A stretch of 36,600 nt of DNA from Actinomycetales bacterium (GTDB lineage Bacteria; Actinomycetota; Actinomycetes; S36-B12), in NCBI GenBank assembly GCA_018970025.1, contig JAGWXF010000027.1:1-36600 (forward strand), written 5' to 3'. The position numbers were made by a program, and so were the translations under genes. Below, in pieces: positions 28,211 to 36,204 of the stretch (positions are counted from its first letter, which is position 1; each line of letters starts with the position of its first letter). The notes under the pieces are model-generated. The model did no database searches and had not been told where the DNA came from. It saw nothing but the letters and a program-made list of their open reading frames with translations.

Positions 28211-30115
28211 TCAGTTCCGCGCCCACTGGGCATACAGGGTGAGGTCACGGCCCGGATTGATGACCTTGCCGTCGGAGTAGTTCGTGCCGATGCCCGATGG
28301 GGCGGTGTTCCATCGCACGAATCTGTGCCGCGAGCGGGTGAAGGTGTTCGGCGCAAGCGCTGCGCTCACCCCCCGGACAAAGGACTGCTGGCTCATCGTC
28401 CCCGACCCGCCATTGCGGTCAAAGGTCACGGTCCAGGTCCGCTGGGACCACTGCGCGTACAGCGTCACGCTCGCCGCCACGGAGATGGCCTGCCGGTCGA
28501 CGTAGCCTGTTCCGGTCCCGTCCGCCTTCGTATTCCACCCGGCGAAGCCATAGGACTCCCCCCGCGTGAACGCATTGGCGCTCAGCGTCGCACTCGACCC
28601 CGAGGCGATCCCCTGCGCAGGCATCGTCCCCGAGCCGCCATTGGCATCGAACGTGATCGTGCAGCACGCCTGCCACTGCGCATACAGCGTCAGGTTCGAC
28701 GTCGGCGTGATGCTGGCCCCGGCCGGATACGCCGTGCCCGTGCCGTCTGCCCTGGTGTTCCACCCGGCGAACGTGGACCCGGCCTTGGCGTAGCCAGTGC
28801 CCGCGGGAGCAGTCACGCTCGCTCCGCTGCCGGTGGAGCTCAGCGGCGGCACCTGCGTCCCCGAGCCGCCGTTCGCATCGAAGGAGACGGTGTAGCACGT
28901 CTGGCACGACCACTGGGCGTAGAGCGTGATGTCGGACGGTGGCGTCATCGTCTGCCGATCCGAGTAGGCCGTGCCGCTTCCATCGGCCTTGGTGTTCCAG
29001 CCCGCGAACGCGAAGCCGGAGCGGGTGTAGGGATTCAGGTTCAACGTGTCTTGACCCCTGTCCCAGAACACCTGCGGGCGAAGCGCCATCGGATTCTTCG
29101 ACGCGCTTGGCTTTGGCTGCCCGCCATTGGCGTCGAAGGTGACCGTCCACGCCTCGCGCCACGTGGGGCGCCACACCATGGACCTGCCGATCACCCATTG
29201 CTCACCCTCTTCGACTCCCATCAGCTCCCCTGGTTCGCACCGGGATCGGCTCCCGTAGACGCACAGCATGTTGAGGGACGCCTCGGTCTGGATCCAGCCA
29301 TCGCTGGCATAGCCCGGCCGAGTGAATGAATCAGCCCGAGGTGCCGTCCACTTCGACCCGACAGCCATGGTCACCGGGCTCATCGATCCCGTCCCGCCGT
29401 TGGCCTCGTAGGAGATCGTGCAGCATGGGCGGAACTGCGCATGGACCCATCTGGATGCCGGGTTCCCCTTCTGCCAAATGGCTGGGAACGGGGCCTTCAC
29501 GCCCGGGGTATAGGTCACCCCTGCATCATCAACCCACCCTGCGAACTCAATCGTTCGGTTCCACGTCTTCCAGTCATACCCGCTGTCGAGCCATCCCCCT
29601 GGGACCCAGCCCGCGGCGGCATCGCAGTACAGAGGAGACTGGCCGCCCCACGGATGCTCATACGCTTCGCCAATCAAGGCATTGATCTCGACGCCGGAGG
29701 TGAGGTTGACGCGCACGCACGAGGACGTCGCCTTGCTGGAGGCAGTGCTCGACGCCGACGCCGTGCTGGAAGCCGACGCCGTGCTGGACGCCGACGCCGT
29801 GCTGGACGCCGACGCCGTGCTGGACGCCGACGCCGTGCTTGACGCCGTGCTGGCTGAGGTTGCCATGGTCGTCGCACTCGCACTCGCGCTCGCGCTCGCG
29901 CCTGCGGTCGCCACCGGGGTTGGGGTCGCGGCCGGGGTTGCGGTCGCCGAGGCCGTGCTGCCGGCATCGCCGCGCACGATGGGCGCACGACTCCCCGGCA
30001 CGCCACTGGAGCACGCGCTCACGAGCAGGGCACCGAGGCCGGCAACCACCGCCATCCGCGCCAGCGAGCCGGTCGATTCGACTCCACCCTTGGGTCTGCG
30101 CACGTCGGGCTCCAT
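28211..30115 (-). CDS. Repeat-rich surface lipoprotein with InlB-type B-repeats
   Basis: A 634-residue exported protein. A basic n-region and the hydrophobic stretch MAVVAGLGALLVSAC form a lipoprotein signal with lipobox VSAC (C35), so it should be anchored on the outer face of the membrane. Residues about 48-130 are almost only Ala, Ser, Thr and Pro, likely a flexible stalk. A Cys-containing region of about 100 residues follows, then five B-repeat (Listeria-Bacteroides, Flg_new) units, recognised by five ANGG/RNGG turns and four LYAQW ends with GWNTxADGTGT between. Such repeats occur in adhesins and large surface proteins. Several CxxC or CC pairs open the repeats. Binding partner is unknown. 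Confidence 0.88.
   Translation of the reverse strand: MEPDVRRPKGGVESTGSLARMAVVAGLGALLVSACSSGVPGSRAPIVRGDAGSTASATATPAATPTPVATAGASASASASATTMATSASTASSTASASSTASASSTASASSTASASSTASASSTASSKATSSCVRVNLTSGVEINALIGEAYEHPWGGQSPLYCDAAAGWVPGGWLDSGYDWKTWNRTIEFAGWVDDAGVTYTPGVKAPFPAIWQKGNPASRWVHAQFRPCCTISYEANGGTGSMSPVTMAVGSKWTAPRADSFTRPGYASDGWIQTEASLNMLCVYGSRSRCEPGELMGVEEGEQWVIGRSMVWRPTWREAWTVTFDANGGQPKPSASKNPMALRPQVFWDRGQDTLNLNPYTRSGFAFAGWNTKADGSGTAYSDRQTMTPPSDITLYAQWSCQTCYTVSFDANGGSGTQVPPLSSTGSGASVTAPAGTGYAKAGSTFAGWNTRADGTGTAYPAGASITPTSNLTLYAQWQACCTITFDANGGSGTMPAQGIASGSSATLSANAFTRGESYGFAGWNTKADGTGTGYVDRQAISVAASVTLYAQWSQRTWTVTFDRNGGSGTMSQQSFVRGVSAALAPNTFTRSRHRFVRWNTAPSGIGTNYSDGKVINPGRDLTLYAQWARN
29751..29840 (-). 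repeat. Five 18-nt tandem repeats in the lipoprotein stalk
   Basis: On the plus strand GACGCCGACGCCGTGCTG recurs five times with one or two changes, then a partial copy. In the gene frame this encodes a Ser/Thr/Ala six-residue repeat. Copy number may vary between strains by slippage. Confidence 0.85.
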
Positions 30116-30319
30116 TCTCAGCTGGTCGTCTCACGGCTTGACCGAAGGTCTCGCGGCTGACTGTTGGCGTGCGTTGAGTAGACCCAACTTCATCCGGCAG
30201 GGCAACGACCCTCGCGCCCGCACAGGCCACGGTGTTCGGTTTTTGCGCAGTCCGAGGTCCGCGGCCAGCCGATCGTGGCGGGTATGCCCGCGTGATGACG
30301 TCAGGCTCAGGTGCTGCGC

Positions 30320-31369
30320 TCAGCCGGGCGGCGGGCCGACGGAGCGCCGCCGCACCACGATGGGGCTCGGATCGCTGACGGTCACCGCCGCCGGGCCGGG
30401 CTCGCCGACGAGCCGACGGTGGAGCATCTGCATCGCCTGCCGGCCCAGCTCCTCCAGCGGCATCGCGATGGTGGTCAGCGGCGGGCAGAGGTAGTTGGCA
30501 AGGGGCGCATCATGGAAGGCGACCATCGACAGATCGTCCGGGATGACGATGCCCTGGTCGCGCGCGGCAGCCATCGCGCCGACGGCGGCCGCGAGGCTGG
30601 CGGCGGCGACTGCAGTGGGCTGGGGCTGCTGGCCGAGCAGGGCGAGCATGCCCGCGTAGCCGGAGGCCTCGTCGAAGTCGTGGTGCACGACCAGGCCCGC
30701 GGTCACCGTCAGCCCTGCCTCCCGCATGGCCCGCTTGTAGCCCTTGACCCGGCGCCGGGAGGTGTCGACGTCCGGGGGGCCGGCCAGGCAGGCGATGCGC
30801 CGATGACCGGCATCGACGAGCTCGCGGGTGCCGAGGTACATGCCGTACTCGTCGTCCTCGATGACCTGGGGCACCTTGCCGGCGATCTGCCGATTGAGCA
30901 CGACCACGTTGCCGGTGCTGCCGAGCAGGTCGTCGGTCACCTGGTCGGTGAGGGTCCCGCTGGCCAGGAGCAGGCCATCGACCCTGCCCTCGAGGACGAG
31001 CTTTCGGACGGCGTCATTGGCGCGGCCGAGCTCGGAGCCGTCGGCGACGACGAGCACGTAGCCCAGGGCACTGGCCGCATCCGCCGCTCCCTTGATGACG
31101 TCCGCATAGATCACCCCGGAGACATTCGGGATGAGCAGGCCGATGGTGGAGGTCTTGCGCACGGCCAGGCTGCGGGCACTGGCATTGGGGACGTACCCGA
31201 GCCGGTCGGCGGTCTCGCGGATCCTGGCCCTGGTCTCGTCGGTGGCGCGGGCGCGGTGGTCGTCACGGAGCACCCGCGAGACGGTCGACTGGTCGACACC
31301 CGCCTCGCGGGCGACATCGGCCAGGGTCACCGCGGGCCGAAGGCTTGCCGCCCTTGCCCGTGCCGTCAC
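30320..31369 (-). CDS. LacI-family transcriptional repressor
   Basis: A 349-residue LacI/GalR regulator. The N-terminal helix-turn-helix TLADVAREAGVDQSTVSRVLRD and hinge region (LGYVPNASARSLAVRKT) are followed by a periplasmic-binding-protein-like effector domain (STIGLLIPNVSGVIYADVIKG ... VVVLNRQIAGKVPQ). The GTG at 31369 has TACGAT six nt upstream (leaderless); a GTG at 31402 is the alternative. It is divergent from the P450 gene, whose promoter holds a perfect palindrome with the central CG typical of LacI-family sites; a near copy precedes the dimethylformamidase-like gene. It probably represses both and is released by a pathway compound. The family often senses sugars, but the effector here is unknown. 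Confidence 0.93.
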   Translation of the reverse strand: MTARARAASLRPAVTLADVAREAGVDQSTVSRVLRDDHRARATDETRARIRETADRLGYVPNASARSLAVRKTSTIGLLIPNVSGVIYADVIKGAADAASALGYVLVVADGSELGRANDAVRKLVLEGRVDGLLLASGTLTDQVTDDLLGSTGNVVVLNRQIAGKVPQVIEDDEYGMYLGTRELVDAGHRRIACLAGPPDVDTSRRRVKGYKRAMREAGLTVTAGLVVHHDFDEASGYAGMLALLGQQPQPTAVAAASLAAAVGAMAAARDQGIVIPDDLSMVAFHDAPLANYLCPPLTTIAMPLEELGRQAMQMLHRRLVGEPGPAAVTVSDPSPIVVRRRSVGPPPG

Positions 31370-31375
31370 CCGCAG

Positions 31376-31381
31376 ATCGTA
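31376..31381 (-). promoter_or_regulatory. Leaderless -10 element of the lacI-family gene
   Basis: TACGAT lies 6 nt before the GTG at 31369. It is about 60 bp from the palindromic operator. Confidence 0.5.
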
Positions 31382-31432
31382 CTCACCGAGCAGGCCGGGC
31401 ACGGGCGCGTGACGCTCGCCGGAGCGGAACGC

Positions 31433-31461
31433 TTGACAAGAACAAGCGCTTGTTCAAGGAT
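31433..31461 (+). promoter_or_regulatory. P450 operon promoter with perfect LacI-type operator in its spacer
   Basis: TTGACA (31433-31438) is a consensus -35. A weak -10 (AAGGAT, 31456-31461) lies 17 nt downstream. The spacer holds GAACAAGCGCTTGTTC (31440-31455), a perfect 16-bp palindrome. Binding of a repressor here would block RNA polymerase. The P450 ATG follows at 31491 with GGAAGGGG as ribosome site. Confidence 0.75.
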
Positions 31462-31490
31462 TCGAGAACCACGACGGAAGGGGTGCCGGC

Positions 31491-32672
31491 ATGGCCGAGG
31501 CACTGACATTCGATCCATTCGACGCCGCGAACACCGCAGACCCCTACCCGGTGTACCAGCGGCTCCTGCGCGATGCGCCCGTCTACCGAAACCAGGAGCG
31601 CGACTTCTGGGCACTGTCCCGGTTCGATGACGTGAAGGACGCGATCATGGACTGGGAGCACTACTCCAGCGCCGAGGGGGTGCGCATCGACGACCTGCTC
31701 GAGCTCGCCGGTCCTTCTCCCCTGACCATGGATCCGCCCCGGCACGCACTGCTGCGCAATATCGTCCGAAAGCCCTTCGCCCCCCGGGCCATCGCCGAGA
31801 TGACGCCGATGATCGAGCGCAACGTCGATGCGCTGCTGGCCGGGCTGGCGGCCGAGTCCGGCCCGTATGAGGTCGTCTCGCGCTTCGCCAAGCTGCTGCC
31901 CGTCGCGGTCATCTGCGACCTGCTGGGCGTGCCGGCCGAGGATGCGCCCATGCTGAAGGGCTGGGCCGATGCCATGCTCGAGACGGTCCCCGGGCAGGTC
32001 GGCTCGACACCCGCGGCCATCGGGGGGGCGTCGAGCCTGCGCGCGTACTGGCTCGCGGCGCTCGACGAACGCCGGGCAGATCCGCGCGCCGACATCCTGA
32101 CGGCGATCGCCACGGCCGAGGTCGACGGCAGTGCGCTGCCGGCCGACGAGCAGGTCGGGATGTGCAATCTGGTGTTCGAGGCGGGCAATGCCACGACGGG
32201 CACCCTGATCGCCAATGCCGTGCTCGCCCTGGCCACGTACCCCGATCAGCGTGCGTGGCTGGCAGCTCACCCCGAGTGCCTGACGGGCGCCATCGAGGAG
32301 TTCCTGCGGTGGGAGTCGCCGGTGCAGGGCCTGATGCGGGTGACCAAGCAGGATGTCGAGGTCCATGGCGTCCGGATCCCGGCCGGCCAGCGGGTGCTGC
32401 TCGTACTGGGCGCCGCCAACCGCGACCCCTCCGTGTGGCAGGCACCCGATGAGCTGCGCCTGGACCGCGAGGTCATCCGCAACCTTGCCTTCGGCGAGGG
32501 CATCCACCACTGCCTCGGCGCTCCCCTGGCCCGGCTGGAGGCGCCGATCGCACTCGAGCGGTTCCTGGCCGCCTTCCCCGACTACCGGGTGCAGGACGTC
32601 ACCAGATTCCATGACGTGTCGATGCGCACCCTGAAGGCACTGTGGATCGAGCCGTCGGGTGCAACGCGATGA
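31491..32672 (+). CDS. Cytochrome P450
   Basis: A soluble bacterial heme monooxygenase of 393 residues. Visible: MDPPRHALLRNIVRKPFAPRAI (C-helix region), I-helix FEAGNATTGTLIANAV (231-236 AGNATT), ExxR in EEFLRW (E270, R273), and the heme loop FGEGIHHCLG with the thiolate ligand Cys341. In most P450s the I-helix carries an acid before the Thr pair (AGxE/DT); here Ala replaces it, so oxygen activation may differ. No ferredoxin or ferredoxin reductase gene is next to it. It is the first gene of a three-gene unit overlapping DUF1330 by 4 bp (ATGA), under a LacI-type operator. Substrate unknown. Confidence 0.95.
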   Translation: MAEALTFDPFDAANTADPYPVYQRLLRDAPVYRNQERDFWALSRFDDVKDAIMDWEHYSSAEGVRIDDLLELAGPSPLTMDPPRHALLRNIVRKPFAPRAIAEMTPMIERNVDALLAGLAAESGPYEVVSRFAKLLPVAVICDLLGVPAEDAPMLKGWADAMLETVPGQVGSTPAAIGGASSLRAYWLAALDERRADPRADILTAIATAEVDGSALPADEQVGMCNLVFEAGNATTGTLIANAVLALATYPDQRAWLAAHPECLTGAIEEFLRWESPVQGLMRVTKQDVEVHGVRIPAGQRVLLVLGAANRDPSVWQAPDELRLDREVIRNLAFGEGIHHCLGAPLARLEAPIALERFLAAFPDYRVQDVTRFHDVSMRTLKALWIEPSGATR

Positions 32673-33037
32673 CCCGGCTCGACGTCGACGGCGACCCCCT
32701 CGCCGACCTGCTCGCGCGCTACCCCGACGAGCCGGTGGTCGTGGTCAACCTCGTTCGGCTGAAGCCGGGAGGCCAGGACGCCCACCGTGCCTACCTCGAC
32801 CAGGTCGACGGCATTCTCCAGCGGTACGGCGCGACGCCCTGGTATGCCGGTGCCGGCCTGGGCACCCTCATCGGCGAGGAGCACTGGGACAAGGCCGCGA
32901 TCACCGCCTACCCGAGCGTGCGGGCCCTGGCGGCCTTCATCGCCGATCCGCAGTTCCTGGCCCTGGCACCCCTGCGGCATGAGGCGCTCGATGCCGGGAT
33001 CGTGCATGTCTTCCGGCAGCCAGTGGATCCCGCGTGA
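32669..33037 (+). CDS. DUF1330 family protein
   Basis: A 122-residue ferredoxin-like (dimeric alpha/beta barrel) protein. PVVVVNLVRLKPGGQDAHRAYLDQVDGILQRYG, then GTLIGEEHWDKAAITAYPSVRALAAFIADPQF, is characteristic of DUF1330. The family has no firmly known reaction, although related barrels are monooxygenases, dismutases or isomerases acting on pathway intermediates. The ATG at 32669 overlaps the P450 stop (ATGA) and its own stop overlaps the next start (GTGA). Very tight coupling suggests it acts on, or helps handle, the P450 product. Confidence 0.82.
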   Translation: MTRLDVDGDPLADLLARYPDEPVVVVNLVRLKPGGQDAHRAYLDQVDGILQRYGATPWYAGAGLGTLIGEEHWDKAAITAYPSVRALAAFIADPQFLALAPLRHEALDAGIVHVFRQPVDPA

Positions 33038-34497
33038 CGGCATACCGCGAGGCCTTCGAGTACGCCTTCTCGCCGCTGTCGCCCGATGCTCCGCATGTCG
33101 ACCCGCCTGCCGTCGCGGTCTACCAGACACTGCTGGTCCGCGGCCCCGACGGCGGGCCAGCGCCGGCGATGGCGAGCGAGTGGACGATCAGCGACGACGG
33201 CCTGACCTGGCTGCTGCGCCTGCGCGACGACCTGGCCTTCCATGCGGGGGGCCCGGCGACCTCCCGAGAGGTCCTGGCCACCCTGCAGCGCCTGCGGGAG
33301 CACTGCCTGCCCGGGGACCGCCAGCTGTGGTACTGGGACCCAGTGCGCGACCTCGACGCCCCTGACGAGCGGACGATTCGCCTGCGCCTGCATTACCCGC
33401 ACCCACGGCTGTTCACCTTGCTCTGGGGCACGCATACGGCGATTCACGACGAGGCCATGCGGTCCGCGCTCGGCGACGACTTCGGGCGCGTGACAGCGAG
33501 CGGGACGGGCCCGTACCGGATGGCCTCCTGGGCCGCCGATCGCATCCGCCTGGAGCGCGTCGCCGCCAGCGACCACCTGCCCGAGGAGCTCGTCTTCAGC
33601 CACCTGGCCAGCGCATCCGATCGACTCGATGCCCTGCTGGCCGATGAGGTCGACTGCGCCCACGCCCTGGATGCGGCCGGCCTGGCGGCCCTGCATGACG
33701 ATCCGCGCTTCATCATGTGCCGTCAGCGCCAGCCATCGAACATGTACCTCAGCCTTGACTGGGCCAGGGATGATCTCGGCTTCGATGACGTGCGGACCAG
33801 GCAGGCCATCAGCCTGGCCATCGACCGCGACCGACTGGTGCAGGTGGCGCTCGGCGGCCTGGGCGCGGTGGCATATGGGCCGCTGCCGCCGGGGCTGCCG
33901 TTCCACGACCCGGCAGTCGACCGCGGCAGGCATGACCCGGCGCAGGCCCGTGCGCTCCTGGCCAGCCTGGGCTGGCAGCCGGGGGCCGATGCCGTGCTGG
34001 AACGCGGGGGCATCCGGCTCGACTTCGAGTGCGTCGTCCCGGACGACCCGGTGTTCGCGCGGGTCTTCGAGCTCGTGGCGCAGGACCTCGCCCAGGCGGG
34101 CATCCGCATCACGTCATTACCGGCGCGGCCATTCGCCGACTTCTACGCTGCCGTGGGCCGGCATCCTGCCGCGGCAATCTCCAAGTGGCTGTGGCCTGAT
34201 CCGGTCGAGGCGCTCATCGGGTTCACCAGTACCTCCACGGCACCCTTCCCCAACTGGCAGCGGGCGAGCTCGCCTGACCTCGATGCCGCCTTCGATGCCT
34301 TCCTGCGGGCCACGGATGCGGTCGGCCACCAGGCCGCCGCATCGGCGATTCAGCGGATCTTCGTCCGCGACCTGCCGTATGTCCCGCTGCTCACCCCCGA
34401 CGACACCTGGGCCTGGAACCGCCGGGTCAGCGGATTCCGCCCCCGGCCCGGTGACCTCTACCCGCCCTACGACGCGGTGAGCCTCGGGCCGATGTGA
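33034..34497 (+). CDS. Cytoplasmic family-5 solute-binding-protein-like protein
   Basis: A 487-residue protein with the fold of ABC solute-binding proteins of family 5 (oligopeptide/DppA type): VYQTLLVRGPDGGPAPAMASEWTISDDGLTWLLRLRDDLAFHAGG, GTGPYRMASW, DDVRTRQAISLAIDRDRLVQVALGG, DPAQARALLASLGW and DLPYVPLLTPDD. Exported members start with a signal peptide; this one starts with MTAYREAFEYAFSPL from a GTG overlapping the DUF1330 stop and has no hydrophobic segment. No permease or ATPase gene is nearby. It is therefore probably cytoplasmic and may bind or sense the pathway substrate rather than import it. Its end overlaps the convergent EthD gene by 31 bp. Confidence 0.85.
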   Translation: MTAYREAFEYAFSPLSPDAPHVDPPAVAVYQTLLVRGPDGGPAPAMASEWTISDDGLTWLLRLRDDLAFHAGGPATSREVLATLQRLREHCLPGDRQLWYWDPVRDLDAPDERTIRLRLHYPHPRLFTLLWGTHTAIHDEAMRSALGDDFGRVTASGTGPYRMASWAADRIRLERVAASDHLPEELVFSHLASASDRLDALLADEVDCAHALDAAGLAALHDDPRFIMCRQRQPSNMYLSLDWARDDLGFDDVRTRQAISLAIDRDRLVQVALGGLGAVAYGPLPPGLPFHDPAVDRGRHDPAQARALLASLGWQPGADAVLERGGIRLDFECVVPDDPVFARVFELVAQDLAQAGIRITSLPARPFADFYAAVGRHPAAAISKWLWPDPVEALIGFTSTSTAPFPNWQRASSPDLDAAFDAFLRATDAVGHQAAASAIQRIFVRDLPYVPLLTPDDTWAWNRRVSGFRPRPGDLYPPYDAVSLGPM

Positions 34498-34793
34498 ACG
34501 ACGAAGCGCTGCGCCCGCTGCGCATCGGCGAAGGTGGCCGTGTGCTCGCGCACGGCCCGTGCCTGCGCAGAGGCCAGGCAGGCGTCCATCGTGGCCAGGT
34601 CGGGGAAGTCGAGGAAGCCGATGCCGTCGAAGGCGTCGTCATTCACGGCTGCCTCCTGCGCGGCGGGGCTCAGCGTCACGGCGAGCACGCCCGGCAGTCG
34701 GCGCACCAGTTCGCCGTGCTCGGCCCAGCCCGCCTGGAATTCCTGGCGAGTGGATCCCGGCCGCCGATACAGCACGACCACGTACCTGATCAC
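34467..34793 (-). CDS. EthD family protein
   Basis: A 108-residue dimeric alpha/beta-barrel protein: MIRYVVVLYRRPGSTRQEFQAGWAEHGELVRRLPGV is the EthD signature, followed by a GIGFLDFPDLATMDACLAS strand-helix. EthD was named from the ethyl tert-butyl ether pathway, where it accompanies a P450; its exact reaction is unsettled. Here it again lies beside a P450 unit, on the opposite strand. The GTG start at 34793 lies within the first of four 20-bp tandem repeats, so the start region has been duplicated upstream. A downstream start is unlikely because the conserved strand begins at the first residue. Confidence 0.85.
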   Translation of the reverse strand: MIRYVVVLYRRPGSTRQEFQAGWAEHGELVRRLPGVLAVTLSPAAQEAAVNDDAFDGIGFLDFPDLATMDACLASAQARAVREHTATFADAQRAQRFVVHIGPRLTAS

Positions 34794-34860
34794 GGAACCA
34801 CGTGCCTGATCACGGAACCACGTACCTGATCACGGACCCACGTACCTGATCAACCGAACC
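34781..34860. repeat. Four 20-bp tandem repeats spanning the EthD gene start
   Basis: Four head-to-tail copies with exact 20-bp period begin CGTACCTGATCACGG (second copy CGTGCC; fourth diverges after TGATCA). Each holds TGATCA and, on the minus strand, GTGATCAGGTACGTGG, the first codons of the EthD gene. Replication slippage or a regulator-binding array are both possible. No spacers, so not a CRISPR. Confidence 0.9.
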
Positions 34861-34916
34861 CGTCCCTATGCATCGTCGTTCATCGTCCCTGCCGGGGCTG
34901 GGATCGGATCGCAGCA

Positions 34917-36161
34917 TCACGGGGCGAACGCCGCCTCGGACGCACCGGCGAGCTCACCATCGCGAACCAGCAGCCGGCCGGAGCGCCAGACCCGGCTGGG
35001 CCGCTGCAGGGCCGTCAGGTCCGCTCGGACGTCCCCGTCGAGGAGCAGCAGGTCCGCCTCGAGCCCCCGGGCAATCGAGCCGGTCGTGCCAGCCAGTCCA
35101 TAGGCCCGCGCCGGCAGGCTGGTCGCAGCGGCCAGTGCCTGCTCCAGGGGCATGCCGACCTCACTGGCCAGCGCCACGATCGATGCCGCGATATCGCCGT
35201 GGGCCACGCCGGGGACGCCGGCATCCGTGCCAGCAAGGATGGTGATGCCCGCGGCGGCCATCTCCCGGAACACCGGCAGCATCGCCTGCCGCTGCAGGTG
35301 GCGCGGGATCGCATTGCCGCCCGCCCCCGGGAAGTCGGTGCGGGCACCGACCGTGATCGTGGCATCGACGGCGGTACCCGATGCACGCAGGACCGCGATG
35401 GTCGCCTGGTCGATGCCGATGGTGCCGTCGGGTGACAGGCATGTGCCATGGGCGATGACGGTGACGCCCGCCTCGGCAGCCAAGCGCACCGCTGCCTCGG
35501 TATGGGCGTGGACGACCAGGGCACGGCCCTGCTCCCGGCAGGCCTCGCTGATGCCGCGCAGCGCCGCCGCGTCGAACTGATGCAGCCGAGGGTCGCTGCC
35601 AGCGGTGAGGTTGCCCCCGGTGAACATCACCTTCACGAAGTCGACATCGGCCGCGATGAGGACCCGTGCGAGGGCCAGGGCCGCAGTCTCGTCGGCCACC
35701 GCCCCGCCGAGCCAATGGCAATGGCCGTCGATAGCCGTAATGGGCGAGCCGCTCACCAGCACCCGGGGGCCGACGGCATCCGGGGCCCGCATCCGAGCGC
35801 GCACGTCCAGCATGACGTCAGTGCGCCCGCCGCAGTCGGCGAGGGTGACGACCCCGCGCAGCAGCGCTGCCCGGGCATTGGCCGCGGCACGCGCCACCTG
35901 CTCGTGGTGATCCTCGCTCAGCAGGTTGGCGACGACCTCGCCATCCGCGCTGAAGGTGAGATGCACGTGGCTGTCGAACAGGCCAGGCAGCAGGGTCGCC
36001 CGAGGCGCCTCGAGTACCGGCCCGTCCCAGTCCTGCCGGCCCGGCGGCAGGACCGACTCGATCCGGGACCCGCGCACCACGACGGCATGGCCCTCGACGA
36101 ACCCCTCGTCAGCGCTGAGCAGGCAGCCAGGACGCAGCAGCCATGCCGGCTGCGTGCTCAC
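34917..36161 (-). CDS. Metal-dependent amidohydrolase family protein
   Basis: A 414-residue amidohydrolase-superfamily enzyme (imidazolonepropionase/prolidase-like branch, COG1228 type). LLPGLFDSHVHL gives the first metal HxH (about H65, H67); DFVKVMFTGG, VVHAHTEAAVRLA, VIAHGTCL and ITILAGTDAGVPG give the remaining strand-end ligands; the C-terminal beta sandwich ends GLEADLLLLDGDVRADL. Members cleave C-N bonds of cyclic amides, dipeptides or similar compounds in the cytoplasm. I choose the GTG at 36161; the open frame to 36248 overlaps the upstream MBL gene. The 43-bp gap to that gene on the same strand suggests an operon. Substrate unknown. Confidence 0.87.
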   Translation of the reverse strand: MSTQPAWLLRPGCLLSADEGFVEGHAVVVRGSRIESVLPPGRQDWDGPVLEAPRATLLPGLFDSHVHLTFSADGEVVANLLSEDHHEQVARAAANARAALLRGVVTLADCGGRTDVMLDVRARMRAPDAVGPRVLVSGSPITAIDGHCHWLGGAVADETAALALARVLIAADVDFVKVMFTGGNLTAGSDPRLHQFDAAALRGISEACREQGRALVVHAHTEAAVRLAAEAGVTVIAHGTCLSPDGTIGIDQATIAVLRASGTAVDATITVGARTDFPGAGGNAIPRHLQRQAMLPVFREMAAAGITILAGTDAGVPGVAHGDIAASIVALASEVGMPLEQALAAATSLPARAYGLAGTTGSIARGLEADLLLLDGDVRADLTALQRPSRVWRSGRLLVRDGELAGASEAAFAP

Positions 36162-36204
36162 GATGCCGCCCGCAGCGCAGCTCCTCGGATCACCGAGGCC
36201 ATCG

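Noticed and set aside
25696..28242. 848-residue plus-strand open frame opposite the dimethylformamidase-like gene
   Set aside because: No recognisable domain, biased composition, and the opposite strand has a coherent protein family.
30116..30319. Possible regulatory RNA or terminator between the lacI-family gene and the lipoprotein gene
   Set aside because: A short GCGGG/CCCGC stem is present, but it has no T-run and I see no conserved element; nothing further can be supported.
29682..30494. Plus-strand frame with an ADAVLD repeat
   Set aside because: It is the antisense reading of the lipoprotein stalk, whose signal peptide and B-repeats are clear on the minus strand.
34781..34860. CRISPR array
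   Set aside because: Repeats are head-to-tail with no spacers and no cas genes are present.
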